This document shows, one piece after another, positions 38,669 through 47,219 of a stretch of 60,573 bases of DNA. The position numbers and the translations under genes are program-made. The stretch lies in assembly GCA_964440345.1 (NCBI GenBank), contig CAYTSA010000012.1, positions 1 through 60,573 of the forward strand. Direction: 5' to 3'. This stretch comes from CAYTSA01 sp964440345. GTDB taxonomy: Bacteria; Desulfobacterota; Desulfovibrionia; Desulfovibrionales; Desulfovibrionaceae. Numbering within the stretch: the stretch's first letter is position 1; every line of letters begins with the position of its first letter. Below the pieces are notes generated by a model, which saw nothing but the letters and a program-made list of their open reading frames with translations, did not search any database and was not told the origin of the DNA.

Positions 38669-40924
38669 CTAGTCCCGCCTGCGTCCGCCACGGTCTCCGC
38701 CGCGTCCGCCACGGTCTCCGCCGCGTCCGCCACGGTCTCCGCCGCGTCCGCCACGGTCGCCGCCGCGTCCGCCGCGGGGCGGAGAGTCCTTGAATTCAAT
38801 GCCTTGTTCTTCCGCCAGCACTGCTGCCCGGGAAAGCCGCATCTTGCCGCCGGGCAGCACTTCCAGGCACTTGACGGTGAGTTCGTCGCCCATGTTGGCC
38901 ACGTCGGTGACTTTGTCTATGCGTTCCAGGGCCAGCTGGGAGATGTGCACCAGCCCTTCTACGCCAGGTAGGATTTCCACCAGGGCGCCGATTTCCAATA
39001 TTTTTTTGACCGGGCCAGTGTAAGTTTTACCCACTTCCGGCTTCTGGTCGTAGTAGAGAACCATTTCCTTGGCCCGTTCCAGGGCTTCGCCGGTGGGGGC
39101 GAAGATGGAGACCTTGCCAGAGTCCTCTATGTCGATGGAGGCGCCGGTTTCGGCAGTGATGGCTTTGACGTTTTTGCCGCCAGGCCCGATGATGACCCGC
39201 AGGATTTCTGGATTGACCTGAACCACTTCCAACTGGGGAGCGAACTTGGACAGCGTCGGCCGCGGCTTGTCGATGATCTTGTCCATCTCGCCCAGGATAT
39301 GCAGCCGGGCGTCCCGGGCTTGGGCCAGGGCGCGGCGCATCACTTCAGCGGGAATACCGGCGATCTTGATATCCATCTGCACGGCGGTGACGCCTTCAGC
39401 AGAGCCTGCGATTTTGAAGTCCATGTCGCCCAGTGCGTCTTCGTCGCCCAGGATGTCTGTGAGTACGAAGTACTCGTCGCCTTCTTTGATCAGACCCATG
39501 GCAATGCCTGCCACAGCAGCTTTTATGGGCACGCCGGCGTCCATCAGAGACAGGGAAGCGCCGCACACCGAAGCCATGGACGAGGAGCCGTTGGACTCCA
39601 TGATTTCCGAGACAATGCGCATGGTGAAGGGAAAATCTTCAGCGTCTGGCAGCACCGGGGTGATGGCCCGCTCGGCCAGAACGCCGTGGCCGATTTCCCG
39701 CCGGGAGACGCGCATCATCTTGATTTCGCCCACGCAGTAAGGCGGGAAGTTGTAGTGCAGCATGAACCGTTTGGAGTCGTCGCCCATCAGGGTTTCCACG
39801 CGCTGCTCGTCCTGGCCGGAGCCCAGGGTGCAGACCGCCAGGGCGGTGGTTTCGCCGCGGGCGAAAAAGGCGGAGCCGTGCGTCCTGGGCAGGAGGCCCA
39901 GCTCGATTGCGATGGGCCGCACGGTGGTGGTGTCGCGGCCGTCGATGCGCACGCCTTTTTCCTTGATTTTGTCGCGCATGAGCCGTTTTTCCAAGTCGCC
40001 CAGGATTTCCGGCGCGTGCTTGATGGCTGCTTCCAACTTTTCTGCGTCGTCAGCATATTCAGGCCGGGAGGCCAAAGCTTGCTTGAGCTGGTCCTTGACT
40101 TGCTTTTTGGCAAGCTTGCGCTCCATCTTGTCTTTGACGGACAGGGCGGCGGCCATGTCTTCTGTGCACAGCTCGGCCACGATGGACTCCAGTTCCTTGT
40201 CTGGCTCGGGCGGCGTGAACTCCATTTTGGGCTTGCCGGTTTTTTCCCGCAGCTCTTCTTGGGCGTCCAGAAGCGGCTGTATCTCTTTGTGCCCCCATTC
40301 GATGGCTTCAGCCAGCAGATCGTGGGGCGCGAAGTCGGCCGAGCCCTCCACCATGACCACGGCGTCGCGGGAGGCAGCCAGGATAATGTCCAGGGTGGAG
40401 CTTTGCAGCATGGCGGTGGTGGGGTTGATGATGAATTTGCCGTCCACGTGGGCGATACGCGCGCCGGCTATGGGGCCCATGAAAGGAATTTTGGATAAAT
40501 GCAGGGCAGTGGAGGCGCCAGTGACGGCCAGCACGTCTGGGTCGTTTTCCTGGTCTGCAGAAAGCACCGTGGCGATGACTTGCACTTCGTCGCGGAAGCC
40601 TTTGGGGAAAAGCGGCCGGATGGGCCGGTCGATAAGCCGGGAGCACAGGGTCTCGCGTTCACTGGGCCGGCCGATTTCGCGTCGGAAAAAGGAGCCGGGC
40701 ACGCGGCCGGCGGCGTACATTTTTTCCACGTAGTCCACCACCAGCGGGAAGAAGCTGATGTCGCGCTCCAGGGGCTGGGTGACGACAGTGACGAGCACCA
40801 CAGTGCCGCCGCACTGGACCCAGGCGGAGCCGCTGGCCTGGCGCGCCAGGCGGCCGGTTTCCAGGCTGATTTCTGTGTTGCCTATGCTGACGGGGATGCG
40901 CACGGCTTCAAACGAATTAGACAT
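38669..40924 (-). CDS. pnp: Polyribonucleotide nucleotidyltransferase (PNPase)
   Basis: A 751-residue exoribonuclease. Two RNase PH-like cores are present (VVTVVTQPLERDISFFPL and RREIGHGVLAERA), plus the KH domain (RVIIGPGGKNVKAITAETGA) and S1 domain (GPVKKILEIGALVEILPGVEGLVHIS). The last 35 residues are an unusual RGG/GGDRGGR tail that should bind RNA. AAGGAG precedes the ATG. It is the last gene of the translation operon, 160 bases after rpsO with structured DNA in between. Confidence 0.97.
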   Translation of the reverse strand: MSNSFEAVRIPVSIGNTEISLETGRLARQASGSAWVQCGGTVVLVTVVTQPLERDISFFPLVVDYVEKMYAAGRVPGSFFRREIGRPSERETLCSRLIDRPIRPLFPKGFRDEVQVIATVLSADQENDPDVLAVTGASTALHLSKIPFMGPIAGARIAHVDGKFIINPTTAMLQSSTLDIILAASRDAVVMVEGSADFAPHDLLAEAIEWGHKEIQPLLDAQEELREKTGKPKMEFTPPEPDKELESIVAELCTEDMAAALSVKDKMERKLAKKQVKDQLKQALASRPEYADDAEKLEAAIKHAPEILGDLEKRLMRDKIKEKGVRIDGRDTTTVRPIAIELGLLPRTHGSAFFARGETTALAVCTLGSGQDEQRVETLMGDDSKRFMLHYNFPPYCVGEIKMMRVSRREIGHGVLAERAITPVLPDAEDFPFTMRIVSEIMESNGSSSMASVCGASLSLMDAGVPIKAAVAGIAMGLIKEGDEYFVLTDILGDEDALGDMDFKIAGSAEGVTAVQMDIKIAGIPAEVMRRALAQARDARLHILGEMDKIIDKPRPTLSKFAPQLEVVQVNPEILRVIIGPGGKNVKAITAETGASIDIEDSGKVSIFAPTGEALERAKEMVLYYDQKPEVGKTYTGPVKKILEIGALVEILPGVEGLVHISQLALERIDKVTDVANMGDELTVKCLEVLPGGKMRLSRAAVLAEEQGIEFKDSPPRGGRGGDRGGRGGDRGGRGGDRGGRGGDRGGRRRD
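38682..38765. repeat. 21-bp tandem repeat encoding RGG tail of PNPase
   Basis: Four tandem copies of a 21-bp unit starting CGTCCGCCACGGTC encode GGDRGGR repeats on the minus strand; the fourth has one change. The unit keeps frame, so tail length can vary between strains. Confidence 0.9.
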
Positions 40925-40945
40925 GGAGATTTCTCCTTGGGTTTG

Positions 40946-41033
40946 CCCGGCAAAACACGTCCCGCAATCTGGCCAGGCGCGGACTCGGTAAAGGTCCGCG
41001 GCCGGCCAGATTGCGCGTAAGAGTCTTGCCGGG
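40946..41033 (-). promoter_or_regulatory. Layered hairpin in the pnp leader
   Basis: Three nested perfect stems: CCCGGCAA (40946-40953) with 41026-41033, CGCAATCTGGCC (40963-40974) with 41004-41015, and CGCGGAC (40978-40984) with 40994-41000. The structure lies in the 5' leader of pnp, just upstream of its ribosome-binding site. In enterobacteria RNase III cuts such a pnp leader stem and PNPase then represses itself, so this is the natural candidate for the same control here. Confidence 0.65.
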
Positions 41034-41042
41034 TTGGCTGGG

Positions 41043-41073
41043 GTTCCAGGCCTCCAGGGTGGAGGCCTGGAAC
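41043..41073 (-). terminator. Hairpin after rpsO
   Basis: A perfect 14-bp stem (41043-41056 with 41060-41073) and a 3-base loop, 12 bases after the rpsO stop on the minus strand. No T-run follows, so it may partly terminate or stabilise the rpsO message between rpsO and pnp. Confidence 0.65.
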
Positions 41074-41084
41074 GGCAGAGCCTG

Positions 41085-41354
41085 TTACTTACGCAGATTC
41101 AAGCGCTGCAGAATGGTCCTGTAGCGCTGAATATCTTTGTTTTTCAGGTAATTGAGCAGCTTGCGGCGCTGTCCGACCAGTTTCAGCAGACCAGTGCGGG
41201 AGTGGAAATCCTTTTTGTGGGTCTGGAAATGCTCGGTAAGGTAAGCGATGCGCGAGCTGAGCAAAGCGATTTGTACTTCCGGCGAGCCGGTGTCGCCCTC
41301 GTGCCTCTTAAAATCTTCAATGATATTAGCCTTGTCTTCAGGCGTCATGACCAC
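41085..41354 (-). CDS. rpsO: Ribosomal protein S15
   Basis: An 89-residue S15, a primary 16S rRNA-binding protein. Signatures are HEGDTGSPEVQIALLSSRI, LTEHFQTHKKDFHSRTGLLKLVGQRRKLLNYLKNKD (shown in part) and the end RYRTILQRLNLRK. GTG at 41354 has GGAGGG seven bases upstream; ATG at 41348 would be two codons later. It precedes pnp, as in many bacteria. Confidence 0.97.
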   Translation of the reverse strand: MVMTPEDKANIIEDFKRHEGDTGSPEVQIALLSSRIAYLTEHFQTHKKDFHSRTGLLKLVGQRRKLLNYLKNKDIQRYRTILQRLNLRK

Positions 41355-41393
41355 AGCGATACCCTCCAGGTTGATGGTGTTCTGTTGCCTGCG

Positions 41394-42359
41394 TCAGGCC
41401 GCCAGGCCGCGCAGGATGGACCAGACCGGTTCGCCGTCCTTGAGTTGAATTTCGACCAGGGCCAGCGGATTGCCTTGCTGGTCGACAAACATGGCTCTTT
41501 GCCCGGCTGCGAAGTCTGCCGAAGATTCGCCAGGGGCCAGATTCTTGCCGTAGCGAAGCATGGCGCCGTTGCGAACTTGCTTTGCCAGAGAGTCTGGCAA
41601 TGGCATGCGGGGCCAGTGGGGCAAAGCGGACGCCAGAGGAAGCACCCGTGCGGGGAGTTCCTCAGGCTCGTCCAGCAACTGCTCCAGGTCCCAGGCCTGA
41701 CCGAGTCCAAAAGGACGGCTATATTCCCGGGTCAGTTGAGCCAGCGCTGCGCCGCATCCTGTCCGCATCCCCAGGCTGTGGACCAGGGACCGGACGTAGG
41801 CGCCGGAGCTGCATTCGACCCGGAAGCGCACCAGGGGGAGGTCAATATCCACGACCTCAGCCCGGTGTACTGTCAAAAGTTTTTCCTTGACCGGTGTTTC
41901 TTTACCTTCTCGGGCAAGTTTGTAAAGGGGCTGGCCTTTGTGCTTGGCCGCAGAATACGGCGGCACTATTTGCGACGTCAGGCTCAGCCAGTGCTGCACT
42001 TCGTAGTGTACCTGCTCTTCAGTCACGTCATTCCAGGCGGTTTTTTCCACCACCTGGCCTTGCAGGTCATACGTGTCGGTGGTCACGCCCAGCTCCAGGG
42101 TTCCCAGATAGCGTTTGGCGCCTTCCAGCAGATATTGAGCGATTTTTGTGCCTTGTCCCAAAAGCACGAGCAATACCCCAGACGCCAGGGGGTCCAGCGT
42201 GCCTGCGTGGCCAATTTTTTTCTGGCCCAGGTTGCGCTTGATCTTTTCGAGGCAGCCGGCGGACGTGGGCCCGGAGGGCTTGTTGAGCACCAGCAAGCCG
42301 TGCTGCTGGGGGGGGCGGTTCTCGGCCACAGGCGTGTTCACTGTGTTGTTGGAGGACAA
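41394..42359 (-). CDS. truB: tRNA pseudouridine-55 synthase TruB
   Basis: A 321-residue enzyme that makes pseudouridine 55 in the tRNA T-loop. It has LLVLNKPSGPTSAG, GHAGTLDPLASGVLLVLLG with the catalytic aspartate, YLGTLELGVTTDTYDLQG and the PUA-like C-terminal part. Start TTG at 42359 overlaps the nrnA end by 22 bases and has no clear ribosome-binding site; a GTG seven codons on is possible. Confidence 0.95.
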   Translation of the reverse strand: MSSNNTVNTPVAENRPPQQHGLLVLNKPSGPTSAGCLEKIKRNLGQKKIGHAGTLDPLASGVLLVLLGQGTKIAQYLLEGAKRYLGTLELGVTTDTYDLQGQVVEKTAWNDVTEEQVHYEVQHWLSLTSQIVPPYSAAKHKGQPLYKLAREGKETPVKEKLLTVHRAEVVDIDLPLVRFRVECSSGAYVRSLVHSLGMRTGCGAALAQLTREYSRPFGLGQAWDLEQLLDEPEELPARVLPLASALPHWPRMPLPDSLAKQVRNGAMLRYGKNLAPGESSADFAAGQRAMFVDQQGNPLALVEIQLKDGEPVWSILRGLAA

Positions 42360-43330
42360 ATGTTCAGGTTGCTTTCGATGGCGTCCAAAACAACGTTTCT
42401 GACGTCCAGCAGAGAGCCGGCCAATGTGCCGCCGGAGGCGTTGCGGTGCCCGCCGCCGCCCAAAGCCGCAGCTACTTTTTGTACGTTGACGTCAGATACT
42501 GAGCGCATGCTGAATTTGATCTTGCCGGGTTCGTCCTCGCGCAGAATAACCGCCACCTGGGTAGTTTTGATGCGCCGGCCGTAGTTCACTAAACCGTCGC
42601 AGTCGGCGGCTGTTGTGCTGGTGCGTTGCAAAATTTCTTCCGGGATGTACATGAAGGCTACCTGGCCGTTGCAGAACAGCTCCACGGATTGAAAAACGTG
42701 CGCCCAAAGCTGGAGGCGGCCCATGGTCCACTGGTTTTCGAGTTTGGCGCCAAAGTCACCGGGATTAAGCCCCTGGCGGACAAGCTCTGCAGCCAGCTCC
42801 AGAGTTTCCGGCCGGGTGTTGCCATAGCTGAAGTAGCCGGTGTCGGTGACGATGGTCAGGTAGATTGCCTCGCCAAGTGGTCCGGTAAGAGGCAGGCCCA
42901 GCTCTCTGGCCAGCTCGGCCAGCATCTCGCCCACAGCGGAGTAGACGGAGTCCACCCAGTTGACCCCGCCAAACAGGAGGTTGCCCAGGTGGTGGTCAAT
43001 GTTGATGATTTGTAAGGATTCTGCGGCCTCGGCCAGCTCGCTTCCGATGCGCTGCAGGTCGCCGCAGTCCATAATGATCACCCACTGCGGCGTAAAGCCG
43101 TTCAGGGAATCCAGGCTGTCGTGCACCGGGCCGGGAATGGTCAGCCAGTCAAACTGGTCCGGCCGGCCGGATTTGTTGTAGAGGCGTAAATTTTTCCCGA
43201 GCATGTGGAGCATGAAACCCATGGCCGCAAGGGAACCAAAGGCGTCACCGTCCGGATTTTCATGCGAGACAATAAGGAAGTCGTCTCCTGTCTGGAGAAT
43301 GCGCTTAATCTTTGCCAAGTCCTGGGGCAT
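42338..43330 (-). CDS. nrnA: DHH/DHHA1 phosphoesterase (NrnA-like)
   Basis: A 330-residue phosphoesterase that degrades oligoribonucleotides or pAp. The DHH-type metal motifs are SHENPDGDAFGSLAAMGFML, IIMDCGDLQR and NIDHHLGN, and the C-terminal DHHA1 domain carries GGGGHRNASGG. The ATG at 43330 has GAGG nine bases upstream and overlaps rbfA by 26 bases. It belongs to the rbfA-nrnA-truB order seen widely. Confidence 0.92.
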   Translation of the reverse strand: MPQDLAKIKRILQTGDDFLIVSHENPDGDAFGSLAAMGFMLHMLGKNLRLYNKSGRPDQFDWLTIPGPVHDSLDSLNGFTPQWVIIMDCGDLQRIGSELAEAAESLQIINIDHHLGNLLFGGVNWVDSVYSAVGEMLAELARELGLPLTGPLGEAIYLTIVTDTGYFSYGNTRPETLELAAELVRQGLNPGDFGAKLENQWTMGRLQLWAHVFQSVELFCNGQVAFMYIPEEILQRTSTTAADCDGLVNYGRRIKTTQVAVILREDEPGKIKFSMRSVSDVNVQKVAAALGGGGHRNASGGTLAGSLLDVRNVVLDAIESNLNICPPTTQ

Positions 43331-43646
43331 AGACCATGTCCTCAAGAAAGTCGTCGTGCGTGAAGCGCAATTCTGGGGCCTTGCGCAGCTTCAACCGTTT
43401 ACTCAATTCCCGTCGCAGCAGTCCTTTGGCCCGTTCCAGGGCAAGGGCTGCGTTCTCGCGGGAGTCGGGACCGCCGCGGGTGGAGTAGAGCATTTCGGCC
43501 ACCTGCAGGTTGGGGTTAACGCGCACCCCTGTCACAGAAACGTCTTCGAGGCCTGGGTCTTCCAGCTCGGTGATCAGTATGGAGGCCAGCTCCTGCATGA
43601 TCTGGTCGGCCATGCGTCGGGCGCGGCGGCTGTCAGTGCGTTGCAT
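43305..43646 (-). CDS. rbfA: Ribosome-binding factor A
   Basis: A 113-residue KH-like 30S maturation factor: RARRMADQIMQELASILITELEDPGLEDVSVTGVRV, shown in part, with the end LRKAPELRFTHDDFLEDM. It helps 16S rRNA 5' processing. It lies 32 bases after the ylxP-like gene and overlaps nrnA. Confidence 0.95.
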   Translation of the reverse strand: MQRTDSRRARRMADQIMQELASILITELEDPGLEDVSVTGVRVNPNLQVAEMLYSTRGGPDSRENAALALERAKGLLRRELSKRLKLRKAPELRFTHDDFLEDMVYAPGLGKD

Positions 43647-43678
43647 GCATGCGTCCTGCAGTCATAAAAAAGTGTGCG

Positions 43679-43975
43679 TCAATCTGCTTGAAGTATGTCC
43701 ATTTCACTATCAGTCAACTCTTCGTCTGTTGCCGCCTCCACCATGGCGAGGGCCTTGTGCAGCCGGCCTTCCACATGCTTGTGGCAGTTGCCCACGGTTA
43801 CTGCGGCCAGCACGAGCCGTGTGTGGCTGTCGTGAGAGTCCACTTCAGCCACGGACACGTTAAAGCGGTTGCGCATTTTCTGCTTCAGTGAGTTGGCCAC
43901 GCGGCGCTTTCCCTTGAGCGAAGCATTGCCGTGCAGGGTGAACTCCAGGTGCAGCGTTCCGATAATAGTCGGCAT
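43679..43975 (-). CDS. ylxP: YlxP-like (DUF503) protein
   Basis: A 98-residue protein of the DUF503 family: IGTLHLEFTLHGNASLKGKRR, NRFNVSVAEVDSHDSHTRLVLAAVTVGN (in part) and the acidic end. The family sits between infB and rbfA in many bacteria and may aid ribosome assembly. The ATG at 43975 lies 1 base after the infB stop. Confidence 0.92.
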   Translation of the reverse strand: MPTIIGTLHLEFTLHGNASLKGKRRVANSLKQKMRNRFNVSVAEVDSHDSHTRLVLAAVTVGNCHKHVEGRLHKALAMVEAATDEELTDSEMDILQAD

Positions 43976-43976
43976 T

Positions 43977-46934
43977 TTACAGAGTGGCGGCCTCCTCCAC
44001 GTGTTCAAAAGCTTCGATCACGTCGCCTACCTTGACGTCATTGAATTTATTGATGTTCATGCCGCATTCGTACCCTTTGGCCACTTCTTTGACGTCTTCC
44101 TTGAAGCGCTTGAGCGAGTCTATTGTGCCGGTGTGGACCACCACGCCGTCGCGGAGCAGCCGGATGTTGGCGTTGCGGGGAATCTTTCCGTCCACAACAA
44201 AGCAGCCGGCCACCACGCCGACTTTGGGCACGCTGAAGGTCTCGCGGATTTCTGCTTGGCCCAGGTAGACTTCGCGGATGATGGGGGCGAGCATGCCGGT
44301 CATGGCGCTCTTTATATCGTCCACCAGCTTATAAATAATGTCGTAGTAGCGAATGTCCACAGATTCGCGCTCAGCCACTTCTTTGACCTTGACAGTGGGC
44401 CGTACGTTAAAGCCGATGATGATGGCGTCAGAGGCTGAAGCGAGCAAGATGTCTGACTCGGTGATGGCGCCTGCGCCGCCGTGTATGACGCGGACTTTGA
44501 TTTCATCTGTGGAGAGTTTGGCCAGAGACTCGGTAATGGCTTCCTGGGAGCCTTGCACGTCTGATTTGACGATGAGGTTGAGGGTCTGGGCTTCTTCGGC
44601 GCTTTTCTTGGCAAGGAAGGTTTCCAGGGTCACCTTGCTCTCTTTTGCCAAGTCGCGTTCGCGCTGTTTGATCTGCCGGCTGTCGGCTATGCGGCGGGCG
44701 ACTTTTTCGTCCGCCACGGCTACGAATTCGTCCCCAGCTTCGGGAACGCCTTCAAAACCTTGCACTTCGACTGGAATGGCTGGACCGGCTTCTTTGACCT
44801 TTTTGCCCTGGTCGTTGAACATGGCCCGCACGCGGCCGTTGTACAAGCCGCAGACAAAGCTGTCTCCCTGGTGGAGCATGCCCTCCTGGATGAGCACCGT
44901 GGCGACAGCGCCCCGGCCTTTGTCCAGCCGGGCCTCCACGATGTGTCCCCGAGCGGGTTTGTCCGGGTTGGCTGACAGCTCCAGCACTTCGGCTTGCAGG
45001 AGCACCAGTTCGAGCAATTCGTCCAAGCCTTGGAGCTGCTTTGCAGAAACGTGGGCGAATATGGTGTCGCCGCCCCAATCTTCTGGGGAAAGGCCCAATT
45101 CAGCCAGTTCGCGTTTGACGCGGTCCGGGTCGGCGCCTTCTTTGTCTATTTTGTTGACAGCCACCACTATGGGCACGCCGGCGGCGCGGGAGTGGTTTAC
45201 GGCTTCGCGGGTCTGGTCCATGACGCCGTCGTCGGCGGCGACCACCAGGATGACGATGTCAGTCACCTGTGCGCCGCGGGCGCGCATGGCGGTAAAGGCT
45301 TCGTGGCCGGGCGTATCCAGAAAGACCACTTCGCCGCGCGGAGTGGGCACGTGGTACGCCCCGATGTGCTGGGTAATGCCGCCTGCTTCGCCGGACGCCA
45401 CATGTGACTGGCGGATGGCGTCTAGGAGCGAAGTCTTGCCGTGGTCCACGTGGCCCATAATGGTGACCACAGGAGGGCGAGGCCTGAGCGACTCAGGCGC
45501 GTCTGCTTCCTGAGGCATAATGTATTCTTCTTCGTCAAAGCCGACTTTTTCCACTTCGTAGCCGAACTCGGCAGCCAGCAGAGTGGCTGTGTCCAGGTCC
45601 ACTGACTGGTTGATGGTGGCCATGACGCCCATGCCGAGCAGCGCCTTGATGAGCTCCTGGGCCTTCACGCCCATCTGGTGGGCCATGTCGGAAAGCCGGA
45701 TGGCCTCGTCAATGCGCAGTTTGCGCTTGGCCGCCTTCAGGGGCTGGGTGGTTTGCTGCAGCGCCTGCTCGTGCACAGGTTCTTCAAAACCGCGCCTGCG
45801 CTTGGATGCAGGCCGGGCGCGTCCGCCTGTCTTGTCGTTGATGGGCCCCTGTTTCTTCTTTTTAGCCTGCAGGCTGGCGCGGCGGCGGTCTTCTTCGTCG
45901 GAAAGAGACTGCGAAAAGTCGACCACTCGCTTGTCTTTTTTGCGCTTTTTGCGGCCGTCAGCTGCAGCTGGCGGCGGTCCTGAGGGCTGCTGGCCTGGAC
46001 CAGCGGTCGAGGGAGCCGGCCCGGAACGACGGCGCGGCGGCGTTTCTGCTGCTGCTTTTGCCGTTTCTGCTGCTGCTTTTGCCGTTTCTGCTGCTGCTTT
46101 TGCCGTTTCTGCTTGGGCTTTTACCTTGGCCTGTTCAGCCGCGTCTGGCACGTAAATGACTTTGACTTGCGGACCGGCCGCTTCAGGCTCTTTTTTCTTT
46201 TTACGTTTTTTCTTTTTCTTGGCCTCGGTTTCTGCGCTTTCAGACTGCTCGTCTTTCTGTGCAGCAGCGTCTGCTTCCTGCCCAGTTTTTGCGTCTGTTG
46301 CAGAAACAGGCTCTTCTGCTACAGGCTTATCCGCAGCAGGCTCTTTGGGCGCGGCGTCTGCTTCGTCTGGCGTTGCTTCTGGCGCTGCTGCTGCAGCTTC
46401 TGCATCGTCCGCTTCTGCATCGTCCGCTTCTGCTTCTGCCGGCGCGGGGGCTTGTTCTTCTACAGTCTGGATTGTTGTTTCTTGGACTGTTTCTTCATGG
46501 GCCGGTTTGATGATCCGGGCGGCAGGCGTTTTATGCACTGCAGGTTCGTCTACGCCGGTTTCAACTTCCGTGTCGCCCGAGGTTGCATCTGCCTGGTCCG
46601 GGGCAACAGTTTCTATACTGCTGTCAGGCTTTGCCGTCTCTTGCGGAGCAACAGATTCAGGGCCGGCGGCTTGAGCGTCTACTGGCGCTTTGGGCTCGTC
46701 CTTGGCTCGGCGGCGGCGGCGGCGTATGACGCCAGGCTGAATTTCCTTGGAGACCACTTCTGTCTTGCGGCCGGCTCCCTGGAGCTTGGACCGGACCTGG
46801 TCGGCCTCCTCTTGGGTCAGTGAGCTCATGTGGCTTTTGGCGGACATTTCGAGCTTGCGCAATGTTTGTACCAAGTCTTTAGTGGTGACGTTGAGTTCGT
46901 CAGCCAGATCTTTAACTCGTATAGTATCACTCAT
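43977..46934 (-). CDS. infB: Translation initiation factor IF-2
   Basis: A 985-residue GTPase that loads initiator tRNA onto the 30S subunit. N-terminal IF2-N domain (VKDLADELNVTTKDLVQTLRKLE), a long low-complexity Ala/Glu/Pro/Lys region from about residue 70 to 370, a second IF2-N (RLSDMAHQMGVKAQELIKALLG), then the G domain (GHVDHGKTSLLD, DTPGHEAF, NKIDKEGADPDRVK) and the C-terminal domains. The low-complexity part includes exact ETAKAAA repeats. It overlaps the ylxR end by 4 bases. Confidence 0.97.
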   Translation of the reverse strand: MSDTIRVKDLADELNVTTKDLVQTLRKLEMSAKSHMSSLTQEEADQVRSKLQGAGRKTEVVSKEIQPGVIRRRRRRAKDEPKAPVDAQAAGPESVAPQETAKPDSSIETVAPDQADATSGDTEVETGVDEPAVHKTPAARIIKPAHEETVQETTIQTVEEQAPAPAEAEADDAEADDAEAAAAAPEATPDEADAAPKEPAADKPVAEEPVSATDAKTGQEADAAAQKDEQSESAETEAKKKKKRKKKKEPEAAGPQVKVIYVPDAAEQAKVKAQAETAKAAAETAKAAAETAKAAAETPPRRRSGPAPSTAGPGQQPSGPPPAAADGRKKRKKDKRVVDFSQSLSDEEDRRRASLQAKKKKQGPINDKTGGRARPASKRRRGFEEPVHEQALQQTTQPLKAAKRKLRIDEAIRLSDMAHQMGVKAQELIKALLGMGVMATINQSVDLDTATLLAAEFGYEVEKVGFDEEEYIMPQEADAPESLRPRPPVVTIMGHVDHGKTSLLDAIRQSHVASGEAGGITQHIGAYHVPTPRGEVVFLDTPGHEAFTAMRARGAQVTDIVILVVAADDGVMDQTREAVNHSRAAGVPIVVAVNKIDKEGADPDRVKRELAELGLSPEDWGGDTIFAHVSAKQLQGLDELLELVLLQAEVLELSANPDKPARGHIVEARLDKGRGAVATVLIQEGMLHQGDSFVCGLYNGRVRAMFNDQGKKVKEAGPAIPVEVQGFEGVPEAGDEFVAVADEKVARRIADSRQIKQRERDLAKESKVTLETFLAKKSAEEAQTLNLIVKSDVQGSQEAITESLAKLSTDEIKVRVIHGGAGAITESDILLASASDAIIIGFNVRPTVKVKEVAERESVDIRYYDIIYKLVDDIKSAMTGMLAPIIREVYLGQAEIRETFSVPKVGVVAGCFVVDGKIPRNANIRLLRDGVVVHTGTIDSLKRFKEDVKEVAKGYECGMNINKFNDVKVGDVIEAFEHVEEAATL
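46042..46104. repeat. 21-bp tandem repeat inside infB
   Basis: Three identical 21-bp copies (GTTTCTGCTGCTGCTTTTGC plus C) and a partial fourth encode ETAKAAA heptads of the IF-2 linker. The unit preserves the frame. Confidence 0.9.
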
Positions 46935-47206
46935 GAATTCACCTCTTTACGCCAACGCCTTTTGTCAGTGTAAGCATATATTTTGTCGCGGCATGTCTGG
47001 TTGCCGCACACATAATACCCTCGCCCGGGCATTGCGGCTTTGGGGTCAGGCGTCAATCTCGCACGCGCCGCATGGGCGGCTGCGTTTACCGGACACTCAT
47101 GGGCGTCTGGCGTGTAGACGTGCCGTAACAGTTCGTTCTTAGCAAAGCGCGACCTGCATATCACGCAGGAGCGAACAGGCGTTTTTTTACTACGTATGCG
47201 GCTCAT
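46931..47206 (-). CDS. ylxR: YlxR-like (DUF448) RNA-binding protein
   Basis: A 91-residue protein of the DUF448 family with PVRSCVICRSRFAKNELLR and the typical GRGYYVCGNQTCRDKI. Located between nusA and infB as usual; thought to bind RNA. The ATG at 47206 has AGAGG upstream at the nusA end; the open frame further upstream is a nusA shadow. Its stop overlaps the infB start by 4 bases. Confidence 0.93.
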   Translation of the reverse strand: MSRIRSKKTPVRSCVICRSRFAKNELLRHVYTPDAHECPVNAAAHAARARLTPDPKAAMPGRGYYVCGNQTCRDKIYAYTDKRRWRKEVNS

Positions 47207-47219
47207 GCAACCTCTGGCG

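Noticed and set aside
38682..38765. Possible CRISPR-like array
   Set aside because: The repeats are contiguous, have no spacers and encode RGG units in frame within pnp.
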